DNA of 48,973 bases from a virus. The notes under the pieces were generated by a model. The model searched no databases. It worked only from the letters and a program-made list of their open reading frames with translations, and was not told where the DNA came from. The stretch is from the IMG/VR virus record IMGVR_UViG_3300036668_000329, positions 1 through 48,973 of that record. The stretch is one strand, 5' to 3'. The position numbers were made by a program, and so were the translations under genes. Below are positions 18,011 through 26,800 of the stretch, piece after piece (the first letter of the stretch is position 1; each line of letters opens with the position of its first letter).

Positions 18011-20068
18011 TTAGTATTCAATTGCCGTTGCAGTTGCTCCACCAGTGGTATCGCGGAGGGCAGCAGCCACACCGTTCACACTAATAGTGCTTGTAACTAC
18101 AAGTGCCTCGATACCGACCTTAGCGACACCTTCAAAGGTTTCAACGAACATCTTGTAATCGTTGGTTCCGGTGAGGGTTGAATCCCGAATAATTCCGAGA
18201 TCCAGAGTACCGCCATCAAGGAACACGAAGGTTCCTTCAGCAAACATGTACCAAGTGAACGAGTCAGCAAACTCATTGAGAGTTCCTGAATTCTGAACAC
18301 CGTACACGTCTTGATCGAGTGAATAGCTAGCTACAATCCCGCGTGAGGACATGTAGCCTTCAATTTCTCCGTAAGCATTCATGGTGCTGTCACCTGGCAT
18401 TGACAGGGTGAGGTCAGCAACCATTGCATCCTTGATCCATGCAGGAACAATGACACGCAGAGGAGCATCTGCTTCGAGGCGGTGGCGCGAACGATACGCT
18501 GTTGCAGCACGACTGAGCTGAACGAGGAAGTCCCGACCGAAACCAATAAGGCTTGCGGTTGTTACTGCCGTCGAACCGGCTGCAATCTTGCTGAGCAGAT
18601 ACTGCTCTGACTCACGAGCGTGCTGAATCAGACCAAGCTCGTTGTGACGAGCAATCAGTTCTGGGTATGCACGAGTTGCGAGGTTACCAAACTGCATCTG
18701 CAGAGTTACAGCGTCAGTAGCGACGGTAACTTCCTGAGCAGCAGTCACGGTCAAGCTATTCTTTGCTGCTGGGTCTGGACTTACTGCAGCATCATTTGCT
18801 GAGGTCCATACACCGACGGCATTGTTATAGCTTGTCAGCACCGGAGGCACGATGTAGCGAATACCGCCACGGTCGGCCTGGAAACGAGGAAGTGCGTCAC
18901 GAACGGGACGGTTTGTGGTACCAAAACCGAAGATGTCGTAGCGAACCTCGAATGGTGCTTGATGTCCACCAGCGGCGACGAGGGCTTCTGGGCCAACGAC
19001 GTTCTGGATCTTGTTCCAGTTGGATTCGGCGTCTGTGCCGAGAGTGCGACCCTCTGGAAAGGATGTGGTGACAGAAGCAACGATATGTTGTTCTCCATCT
19101 CCACCATTCACACGCCTAAGCGCGTGAAGTCGCTTTGCCATTGCCTCAGCAACAGCGTTCATATCATTCAGTGGGCTGCCAGCGGTGTATCCAGGGATGT
19201 CAGCGCCCGCCGTGATCGCCACGGGAGCGGCAGCAGCCTGAACAACAGGACGACGGTCAGCCGGGGCCTCGATATCGAGGTTATCTGCGTTTTCTGCAGC
19301 GGCGGTCACGGGTGCCTCCATAATTGGGGTTGGGTCTTCTTGGGATGTTTCTTGCACTGCGGCCTCAGCATTTACTTCGGCATCAGTTGAAGCTGTTTCT
19401 TCCTTAGCGGAAAGTTCCGCTTCGGCAGGTGTTGTATCTGCAGTTTGTTCTTCAGCTGCAGCGACAACAGTCTCCTCGGCGGATGCCTCAGTGACGGTCT
19501 CGGGTGTAACTTCTTCTGTCGAGAGCTCTACGGTCTCTTCTACAGCGGTTGACGCTTCGGATGTGGTAGACATTTCCATTTTTTCTTCGTCCTCATCGGA
19601 TTCAGATTTCATTTCAGGCATTTCTTCTTCTTCAACCTCAACTTCGACAGCTGCCTCGTCTTCCATTGGCATTTCATCTTCCATTGGGGCTTCATCGGAA
19701 GGCATATCGTCGGAGACTTCATCATCCATATGCATTGCTGCTTCTGTCGTTGACTTGTCCTCCTCTTCCATACCATCTTCCATACCATCTTCCATGTCCT
19801 CCATAGGACCGCCGTCTTGACCGTACACACGACTAGCAGCTTCGGATGCTCTTTGAGCAAGCTCTGCTGCCAAAACCTCGCGGCGCTTAACTTCACCGCG
19901 AACGGTGTCAAGCATGTCGGCAAGCGACGTCATAGCGTCAACTGTCTGTGGAGTGGGATCTTGAGTCTCGACCGATTCAAATTCACCAATGATCTCTGAC
20001 TGAAGTGAAGCGACATCTTCGTCGCCAAGCTCCGCCAGCTGATCTAGCTGTTCTTTTATACGGTCCAC
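18011..20068 (-). CDS. major capsid protein with acidic N-terminal delta domain
   Basis: A 685-aa HK97-fold capsid precursor. Residues 1-90 are helical, about 90-260 are extremely Glu/Asp/Ser/Thr-rich (MEDGMEDGMEEE and similar), and the capsid fold starts near 290 with RLHALRRVNGG, then GPEALVAAGG, TTNRPVRDALPRFQADRGGI and a C-terminal VETFEGVAKVGIEALV. The N-terminal part very likely acts as a fused scaffold (delta domain) removed by the maturation protease upstream. The start is GTG at 20068 with GGAGGGACA directly before it. The gene is GC-richer than its neighbours, fitting host-adapted codons for high expression. Confidence 0.92.
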   Translation of the reverse strand: MDRIKEQLDQLAELGDEDVASLQSEIIGEFESVETQDPTPQTVDAMTSLADMLDTVRGEVKRREVLAAELAQRASEAASRVYGQDGGPMEDMEDGMEDGMEEEDKSTTEAAMHMDDEVSDDMPSDEAPMEDEMPMEDEAAVEVEVEEEEMPEMKSESDEDEEKMEMSTTSEASTAVEETVELSTEEVTPETVTEASAEETVVAAAEEQTADTTPAEAELSAKEETASTDAEVNAEAAVQETSQEDPTPIMEAPVTAAAENADNLDIEAPADRRPVVQAAAAPVAITAGADIPGYTAGSPLNDMNAVAEAMAKRLHALRRVNGGDGEQHIVASVTTSFPEGRTLGTDAESNWNKIQNVVGPEALVAAGGHQAPFEVRYDIFGFGTTNRPVRDALPRFQADRGGIRYIVPPVLTSYNNAVGVWTSANDAAVSPDPAAKNSLTVTAAQEVTVATDAVTLQMQFGNLATRAYPELIARHNELGLIQHARESEQYLLSKIAAGSTAVTTASLIGFGRDFLVQLSRAATAYRSRHRLEADAPLRVIVPAWIKDAMVADLTLSMPGDSTMNAYGEIEGYMSSRGIVASYSLDQDVYGVQNSGTLNEFADSFTWYMFAEGTFVFLDGGTLDLGIIRDSTLTGTNDYKMFVETFEGVAKVGIEALVVTSTISVNGVAAALRDTTGGATATAIEY

Positions 20069-20225
20069 TGTCCCTCCAGGGCAGTCGTGGGGTCTGAGGC
20101 TTTCTCAGTCCATGCTGATCGGTCGGGCCGAGGGACTCCGAGACGCACGAGGCGTGGAGGCACTCCACCTAGTAACAAATTGTACAGTGCTTTTTGTATG
20201 CCTAGTTGTACGATTTTTTTGGTTT
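20069..20225 (-). promoter_or_regulatory. leader region of the capsid gene
   Basis: A 157-nt gap, the largest inside the virion cluster. It has a hairpin with GTGGAG / CTCCAC arms near 20153-20167, a TACAAT -10-like hexamer near 20182 without a good -35, and recurrent TTGTAC words. It could hold a separate capsid promoter or an mRNA-stabilising leader. No coding sequence was seen. Confidence 0.4.
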
Positions 20226-20942
20226 TTAGGTAAGCAACCGAAGTAGCTTTGCCATCTGAGAAGAGATGTCAGATTGACTATAAAATTCTTGACCAGACAT
20301 AAAAGATTTTATTTCTTTAGTAGCAATAGCAGCATCTTCTGGACCAATTTTTGCTTCAACTCTAGTAATCATGTCTTCGATAAGATCCCTAAGAGCCGGG
20401 GGAACGTCTGAAAATCTAATTTTCTTAGCGTCTTCGCCAAATGCAAACGGAAGATTAGCAATAGTTTTTCCTAGCTCTCTACTACTTTCTCTAACATTAC
20501 TGATAGAATCTGGGTTAAGTGCCTTTGTATCGAGTCGATCTATAATACTTATTAGATCTCCCGCAGACTCTACTGCTCTACTATAGTCTCCTGAAAAGTC
20601 AAGATTTTCAATTTCTTCAATCTTTTCTAGAGCTCTATCTGATCCTGTAGTACCAAGATCTATCTTTAGTCTTGCTAAAACTGTCCTAAAACGACCCGCA
20701 GCGTCCCTAGGCTGCGTATCTGGAGTATATTTTCCTTTTCTTACTACTTTTAATCCTTTATATTTTTTTTCTACAGCTTCAATATCTTCTGCAGTAATAT
20801 CTGTATCTTCTGGACCAGCTTCATCTTCTGGATCATAATCGTCTTCAAATCCATAAAGTTCTTGGTCGGTAATGACACCTTGATCAGGCTCATCTGAAAC
20901 CCAGTCATTAAATTCTTCATTTTCTTTATCTATTTCGTCCAT
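20226..20942 (-). CDS. hypothetical protein, acidic then helical
   Basis: A 238-aa protein of unknown function between the maturation protease and capsid genes, the place where separate scaffolds are often coded. The first about 60 residues are strongly acidic; the motif TQPRDAAGRFRTVLARLK near 75-95 recalls a linker seen in other actinophage head proteins; the rest is predicted helical. A head-assembly cofactor is plausible from position, not shown by sequence. Confidence 0.7.
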   Translation of the reverse strand: MDEIDKENEEFNDWVSDEPDQGVITDQELYGFEDDYDPEDEAGPEDTDITAEDIEAVEKKYKGLKVVRKGKYTPDTQPRDAAGRFRTVLARLKIDLGTTGSDRALEKIEEIENLDFSGDYSRAVESAGDLISIIDRLDTKALNPDSISNVRESSRELGKTIANLPFAFGEDAKKIRFSDVPPALRDLIEDMITRVEAKIGPEDAAIATKEIKSFMSGQEFYSQSDISSQMAKLLRLLT

Positions 20943-20954
20943 CTTGTCCTCTAA

Positions 20955-23900
20955 CTACTCTTTCTCTAGAGTTTCCGTGTAAGACCCGCTTGGGGAGTAT
21001 CCACAATCTTTTATTAAATCCACTATATCTTTTTCGGGGGCCCAGGTTGCGCTAAAAAACTCGTCATCTTTTTGCATAACTTCAAGTAAAGAAAGCATCA
21101 TATCGGTGTCTAATACTTCCGTATTATAGTTTTCTGGATCACCGTAAAGTGACTCAAAAGTTCTAAACTCTGCCTCAGAGAAGGCAGAAAATATACTATT
21201 GTTGCGACCACGCCGTTTTCCTGGGTTCAGTTTGCTTCCGGTATATACACCAGTTGCTTCTTTATGACGTAATTGACAGTAGCCTTTTGCTCTAACTCCC
21301 ATATATTTTGATAAATACTTTACACATCTGGTCCAGTCACCGGGAGTGCCCCAGCGGATCTTGGCAGCGCCAACACCCTTGGTCCAATACCTACGAAGTT
21401 TTTCTGCGTTACCTCGATTTCTGTCGGCTCCACCGGCAGCAACCATAGACTCAACAATTCTTATTCTTTCTCTAAGAATGTCGTTCGAGAGAGTAAGACT
21501 TTCTTTGTTACTCTCTCTCTGTGCTTTTGGGAAATCATCTTCTTCATCTACCTCGTGGACTGCAGAATCTTTAGGTACGCAATTGGGAACCTCTTTGCCA
21601 TCGAGAGTTTTCATCCCAATCATGACGTAGCCCTCCCAGCACGGATCATCTGCTGCTGCAAGAATTCCTTCTTTTGGTATTTCATCTATAGGATCTATAA
21701 GTGAAGCTTCTTTCCATGTACTAGGAACTAGATCTTTTTGTTTTAAAGCTTTTGCTCTTTTTATAATATGCATACGGACTTTAGCTTTTTTTCCTGCACT
21801 AGCCCTTCCGTAAGATTGAATGGCATTTCTTAGATCGTAAGCATTTCTAATAGGAAAAGATCCGTCAGGGAGAGCTTTTCCTTCATTAGCAAGGCGTTTT
21901 CTGACTCTACGAGATATTACAGCTAGCTCTTCTTCAGGATTACCGTCATCTATTCCGTAAACCATGTAGTCAGAGTCTTTTTCAATTTCTTTCTTGGTTT
22001 TGCCCATTTTTGCAGCTAATTCTTCAGCTTTAACAGCAAGAACCTTAGATCTAGCAGACTCCATTGCTGCCACTAAAGGAGCATTTTCTTTCTCTTCCAG
22101 CCTTGCAAGCCTATTTTTAAGGTCAGAAACTGGATCGCTTTTCATTCTAGCCAAAGTGTTTGCTCCAGCGGCAACAAGTGCCATAACCTGACCTGATGCA
22201 ACGCGAGCGCGAGCAATAGGGAATCCAGGAACATTTACTTGACATACAGCAACTAATTCAAGCTGTCCCTTAATAGGACGCCAGTCACCTGAAGGAGCAG
22301 AGGCACGAAGAGCTCGGACTTGCTCAGGAGATGTGCCTGGACGTAGGGCCCCTGCTACCCAAATTCCGTAGGAGTCTTCACCTGCATGAACATCTGCAAT
22401 AGACGAAGCGGTGTCGTCGTAGTGACGAACGGCTTCCTGAGCTGACGCTTCAAGAGAAGCATGGCCACCAGCTAAAGTTAGTTGACCAACCGGGACATCG
22501 TTACCTTCCTCGGTACGAACGACTCCGGTATGGAAGTAAGCATATTTGCTTCTACTTCGAGGAGGTCTGGTCCCAAAAGACATTCCAATATGGTCAACAT
22601 GCCATGCAGCAATGTGGCCAAAAACTCGACCATCATCGTCTACTGTCAGAGGGGTTGCTTTTTTAAGTTTAGGATTATCAAACCACTCTACAGGAGGTGT
22701 AGTAGGAATTACTCCTGCCACAATCCCACAAGCCACTAGTGACGACGCTTCAAGGTCATCTATGTCATCAACATATACACCGTCGGGAACCACTATTTCC
22801 TCCTGAATTTTTTTACTATCTAGTATTTTTATTTGACATTCTTGAAATGCAGGCTTAGGGACAATAGTTACTGCCATAACTCTTGCTTTCTTAATCTTTA
22901 TTCTACCGTTAGATATCTCCCCTGGATTTTCAGAATTATCTTCTGTAGTCTCTTCATTTGCTTCAAATCTATCTAAATCAGCAGAAACTCCACTAATAAA
23001 GCCTCCTCTAACCAGACGTTCTGCTTCAGACCCGTAAGCACCTAAATCAAAAAATCCATAGGCATTACCTATGCCTTCTTCAGTTCTCTCCATACGAGTA
23101 ATTTTTCCTACTACAACAGACCCGTTATGTCCTTCTCCTGTTTTAATCTGCCAAAGAAGAGGAAGAGGAAGATCTCTCATAGTAATTGAATCTTTTTCAA
23201 AAATTCTTCCATCACCAGACTCAATACTCTCTGGTATTACTAAAGGAATAAAAAACTCAGCACCATTACTATATAATAAATCTCTTGAACCACCAGCCAA
23301 AAGTACTTTTTCTTTTGCAAAATTGTATTGAGACATAGTTTTAGAGTAATCTACAATGTCTTCAGATGTAGGTAGAGAAGTATTGTCTAGAAGTCCAGCA
23401 CTTGCAATAACAGCCTGAGATTTATGTTCTAAAAGATTTATGTCCCCTGGCCAAGAGTTATTTTGACTAAGAAATTGCAAAGAGCAGTATTCTTTTGCTG
23501 CAGGACCCATATGCTTTGACAGAGACTGTATGCACCTAGACCAATCTCCATTTGATCTCCATTTTATAGATTTAGATCCTCTACCCGAAATCCAATATTT
23601 ATGAAATTTAGCTACTTTGAATTGATTAGAAGATAATACAGAACTAGCAGTTACTGCTTTCTCTTTATTCTGTTCCATAAGTTTCTTTGCTGCAATCTCA
23701 GGGCCATCTATCTGCTTTATAACACTTTCAAGCATTTCATTATCTAGCGGAATAACAGGAGGAGGAGTTGCACTATTCAAATCTTGAATAATGCTAGCGT
23801 CTGCGACCCACTCCCCTGGGTCTCTTTTAAATGTCATAGGAGCTGTGGTGCTAGGTCCTTTTGGCACTAAAGCAATTAGATCCATAACAGCTTGAGGATC

Positions 23901-25634
23901 GTCATCTGCAACTATTGCCATATATATTGGAGCTACATCTGATTGACGAGGATTTTTGTATTCTTTCTCTGAAGATTCAACGGAACTTACAAGACTATTT
24001 TTATTTTTTTGATTTTCTGGACTCTCTACAAAATTTTTAAGGGTTGAGTCAGTTAAAGCATTTTTATTTTCATTCCAATTAAAATTGTCTTTTTCATAAA
24101 AAAGATCAGGACCTTTTTTTGTGTCCTCTTGTTGTAATATTTCCACGCCGTCATCTTTATTTTTTCTTTGCGAAGATACCCAAGAAGGGTAGTCACTAAG
24201 CAACTCTTGAAGAGATTCCTTTGATAGCGGGTCTATTTTTTTAGGAATACGTATTTTATCTTTAGGAACTACTTTAGATTTTGAAAGAATACCGTCAAAG
24301 TCTACTGAATCTGCTTTTTCTACTGCTTCATTTTTAGAATCTGCTATAGGATCCGAAACATCGGGTTCTATTAAGTTCTGCTCTTTTTCTGGGGCAGGAG
24401 GGGGGCCATCAAAGCTCTCCTCTTTTTGAGTTTGATTGGCTGGAATATCAATAAATTTCCCGTCAGCTAACTCCACTTTTACTGATTGAGACCTAGCATT
24501 TTGAGACACAATTGTCCCTCTGTAATCAGAGTTTCCTCCTATAACAACCTTAGCTCCAGTTTCGGTAAATCTTCCTACCTTGTCTCTGAGTTGTGAAGTA
24601 GCTTTGTCAGATCGCTCTTCAGGAGTGTAGTTTCCATCTCGATCTGTTTTAAATTTATCTGACGCAACTATTGCAGTTATATTAGAAAGATTCATGTATG
24701 GAGCAGCATCTTCATAGATGTAATGCTCTTCCGGAGACACTTCTTCTACTGATCTAAACATAAATGGATCAGAGTCAAACAAAGCAGCAAGTCGCACCGC
24801 AGACTCTTGATCTATAGGAATATGAGTTTTTTCTATAGTATCGTAAGGATCATCTAAACTTTTATCGTAAGTATTAATATCATGGTCAATGTGGCCTAAA
24901 GTATCCCAACAACCATCATCCCAAACAGATACGTATCCTGAAGGGTCTATGCAATATAATCTATCTAGTCCACTTTTATCAAGACGAACTCTAACCATAT
25001 ATCTGCAATCGTCAAAATTAAAACTTGTCACATCTACAGACATAGGATCTTCTATGTCATAATACCCGTAAGATGCAACAATCGTTGAAGTTTCTTTTTT
25101 ATTCTCTCGTTCTACATTTGCAGAAGCCCACCGCTGAGCAGCGTCTCCACCCCAAAGAGCCCAAGCAATTCTTCCTTTAGAAGGATAACCATCGTCTCCT
25201 GGCTTGTATCCTTTACCCTTTTTATCTACTTCATGACGAGGAAAGTATTTGGCAATATGACGAATTTTTTTAATACCGATTTGTCCACCCTTGGCAAGAA
25301 TCTTTGCAGTGTTACTGCCTACCGGAGTGCCACCACGCTTAAACTCTTTACGCCACTCGATAGCACGTTTGGCTTCTTCTTGGACAGACTTAGGGATCGT
25401 ATACATCCTCTGAGCATCAGAAAATACCGAAATATCTAGCTCGGTTAGGGCAGCAGTCGCAAGCTCTTGAGAAATATCCGAAGGGCTATCTAAACGTATA
25501 GACCAAGGATAAAACGAAGAAAGTAGTGGAAGAGAGTCTACCACAATGACAGTGTTTGTTGACTCGTCAACAATTGCCGCACTTTCTTCATTAGAAAAAA
25601 GAACCTTAGTTCCGCTTCTTCCTGCAAACTGCAT
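20955..25634 (-). CDS. capsid maturation protease polyprotein
   Basis: A 1559-aa head protein. The likely start is ATG 25634, one base after the upstream stop with AAGGA before it; a longer frame from 25748 would overlap that gene by about 110 nt. A prohead-protease-like core lies near residues 790-950 (FFIPLVIPESIESGDGRIFE, WQIKTGEGHNG, GGFISGVSADLDRFE, AVTIVPKPAFQECQIKI), giving candidate His and Ser catalytic residues. A second actinophage-type domain lies near 985-1145 (RVFGHIAAWHVDHIGM). Two copies of a 50-aa module (KYWISGRG...GDWSRC, RRYWTKGV...GDWTRC) lie near 675-715 and 1411-1460. It should cut the delta domain of the capsid protein. It is far longer than a simple protease (about 200-250 aa). 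Confidence 0.85.
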   Translation of the reverse strand: MQFAGRSGTKVLFSNEESAAIVDESTNTVIVVDSLPLLSSFYPWSIRLDSPSDISQELATAALTELDISVFSDAQRMYTIPKSVQEEAKRAIEWRKEFKRGGTPVGSNTAKILAKGGQIGIKKIRHIAKYFPRHEVDKKGKGYKPGDDGYPSKGRIAWALWGGDAAQRWASANVERENKKETSTIVASYGYYDIEDPMSVDVTSFNFDDCRYMVRVRLDKSGLDRLYCIDPSGYVSVWDDGCWDTLGHIDHDINTYDKSLDDPYDTIEKTHIPIDQESAVRLAALFDSDPFMFRSVEEVSPEEHYIYEDAAPYMNLSNITAIVASDKFKTDRDGNYTPEERSDKATSQLRDKVGRFTETGAKVVIGGNSDYRGTIVSQNARSQSVKVELADGKFIDIPANQTQKEESFDGPPPAPEKEQNLIEPDVSDPIADSKNEAVEKADSVDFDGILSKSKVVPKDKIRIPKKIDPLSKESLQELLSDYPSWVSSQRKNKDDGVEILQQEDTKKGPDLFYEKDNFNWNENKNALTDSTLKNFVESPENQKNKNSLVSSVESSEKEYKNPRQSDVAPIYMAIVADDDPQAVMDLIALVPKGPSTTAPMTFKRDPGEWVADASIIQDLNSATPPPVIPLDNEMLESVIKQIDGPEIAAKKLMEQNKEKAVTASSVLSSNQFKVAKFHKYWISGRGSKSIKWRSNGDWSRCIQSLSKHMGPAAKEYCSLQFLSQNNSWPGDINLLEHKSQAVIASAGLLDNTSLPTSEDIVDYSKTMSQYNFAKEKVLLAGGSRDLLYSNGAEFFIPLVIPESIESGDGRIFEKDSITMRDLPLPLLWQIKTGEGHNGSVVVGKITRMERTEEGIGNAYGFFDLGAYGSEAERLVRGGFISGVSADLDRFEANEETTEDNSENPGEISNGRIKIKKARVMAVTIVPKPAFQECQIKILDSKKIQEEIVVPDGVYVDDIDDLEASSLVACGIVAGVIPTTPPVEWFDNPKLKKATPLTVDDDGRVFGHIAAWHVDHIGMSFGTRPPRSRSKYAYFHTGVVRTEEGNDVPVGQLTLAGGHASLEASAQEAVRHYDDTASSIADVHAGEDSYGIWVAGALRPGTSPEQVRALRASAPSGDWRPIKGQLELVAVCQVNVPGFPIARARVASGQVMALVAAGANTLARMKSDPVSDLKNRLARLEEKENAPLVAAMESARSKVLAVKAEELAAKMGKTKKEIEKDSDYMVYGIDDGNPEEELAVISRRVRKRLANEGKALPDGSFPIRNAYDLRNAIQSYGRASAGKKAKVRMHIIKRAKALKQKDLVPSTWKEASLIDPIDEIPKEGILAAADDPCWEGYVMIGMKTLDGKEVPNCVPKDSAVHEVDEEDDFPKAQRESNKESLTLSNDILRERIRIVESMVAAGGADRNRGNAEKLRRYWTKGVGAAKIRWGTPGDWTRCVKYLSKYMGVRAKGYCQLRHKEATGVYTGSKLNPGKRRGRNNSIFSAFSEAEFRTFESLYGDPENYNTEVLDTDMMLSLLEVMQKDDEFFSATWAPEKDIVDLIKDCGYSPSGSYTETLEKE

Positions 25635-25635
25635 A

Positions 25636-26403
25636 TTAGTTATCCTTGTCTTTTCCGGTGACTGGACCGCCAGCGACCCAGGCAACACATGTTCTTCCTG
25701 CTGCACATTTAAAGTCAAACGCTTCGCAATATCCAAGAGTTCCTGCATCTATAGCGTCCCAAGCTTCCTTGCTGCCTTCCTGCGTCAGACCTGAGTCAAG
25801 ACAGTCGAGCATCTCGGGAGTACGAATAAATACTGCGCAGTTACCACATCTAGAGCTTTTAGCTTCATCAACCGTAGTACTCCAGAGTTCGGCTTTTTCC
25901 TCCCAGAAATCAACATTTGGCCTATCTGGATTAAGAGGACCATAACCAGCACTTTTAATGGCCTTATTTCTGTTTTCCAGATTAATCATTATATCCTGAG
26001 TTGCAGGGGGGCAAGTAAAATTATCAGACGCAGAAGATACAATTGCTGTCTTATTTCTTTGTCTATCGTCAGCCAACTTATATGATGGAAAATACTCATA
26101 AAGAACTTCATCTGATGCCTTATAAAACTGAATTTCTTTATTTAATTCTGAATCTTGAGTGTCCCACTTGTCTATAAACTCAATTGCCCTATCTGGATCA
26201 ATAAAAATTTCATATACATCAGAATTACCTTCAATATCTACTTCCGGAGATTTAAGCTCCCAAGATTCATCCACCCTATAAAAAAATCCAACCCCGTACC
26301 AGTTAAGTTTAACTGCCACAATTTTGTCATCAAAGTTAAAAAGAGCAAATAAAGCTAACATACCTGCTCTTTTTCTTTGCTCTAAATCAGAATCAAATTT
26401 CAT
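25636..26403 (-). CDS. Cys-cluster protein (HiPIP-like C-terminus)
   Basis: A 255-aa protein. The last about 70 residues contain SSRCGNCAVFIR, GYCEAFDFKCAAGRTCV and a WVAGG tail, a Cys arrangement like small phage proteins that resemble high-potential iron-sulfur proteins; metal binding is inferred. The N-terminal 150 residues are not recognised. It sits between the head-protease gene and small hypothetical genes, so it is probably virion-related. Confidence 0.7.
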   Translation of the reverse strand: MKFDSDLEQRKRAGMLALFALFNFDDKIVAVKLNWYGVGFFYRVDESWELKSPEVDIEGNSDVYEIFIDPDRAIEFIDKWDTQDSELNKEIQFYKASDEVLYEYFPSYKLADDRQRNKTAIVSSASDNFTCPPATQDIMINLENRNKAIKSAGYGPLNPDRPNVDFWEEKAELWSTTVDEAKSSRCGNCAVFIRTPEMLDCLDSGLTQEGSKEAWDAIDAGTLGYCEAFDFKCAAGRTCVAWVAGGPVTGKDKDN

Positions 26404-26406
26404 ATT

Positions 26407-26637
26407 CTATTTTACCTCTTCATTAAATTCTTTATTGTTTTCAAAGTCTTTAACAATTTTGTCTAGTATTTCTTGACCCATTTTTTCTATATTAATTCCT
26501 AATTTTGATAGAAGTGCTTCCTCAGACTCTTTATCCCCACGTAAAGCTAATGCAAGTAGTGCTTCTATAGGTGCTGCCTCTAAATCCTCTTCAAAGGAAC
26601 CGTTATCTGTCTCATAGATTACTTTTCTAATACTCAT
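26407..26637 (-). CDS. small hypothetical protein
   Basis: A 76-aa acidic, helix-rich protein of unknown function. It is the third member of a tightly packed group (26800-25636) and its ATG follows the preceding stop by one base. Nothing in its sequence points to a specific family. Confidence 0.6.
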   Translation of the reverse strand: MSIRKVIYETDNGSFEEDLEAAPIEALLALALRGDKESEEALLSKLGINIEKMGQEILDKIVKDFENNKEFNEEVK

Positions 26638-26638
26638 G

Positions 26639-26800
26639 TTATTTTTTATCCTCGTCTAATAGGTCTCTCGCCCAAACTTTTTCTTCATCTGAAAGATCGT
26701 TGAAGTCTAAGACTCCTCCAATAAACAAGTCCCATGACGGAACTAAATCTCCCACGTACTCTGGGTTAGTTGCTGTAGAGATCTCTTCTGGCTTGTCCAT
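26639..26800 (-). CDS. small hypothetical protein, 53 aa
   Basis: A 53-aa ORF, MDKPEEISTATNPE at the start and WARDLLDEDKK at the end, filling the gap between the giant gene and the 76-aa gene. Its ATG overlaps the giant gene's stop (TGATG) and its TAA is one base before the next ATG. This perfect packing is why I call it real despite its size. It is acidic with LSDEEKVWARDLL suggesting a C-terminal helix. No function is visible. Confidence 0.7.
   Translation of the reverse strand: MDKPEEISTATNPEYVGDLVPSWDLFIGGVLDFNDLSDEEKVWARDLLDEDKK

Noticed and set aside
19491-19820. Ser-rich plus-strand frame opposite the acidic part of the capsid gene
   Set aside because: Produced by the Glu/Asp codon pattern on the other strand.
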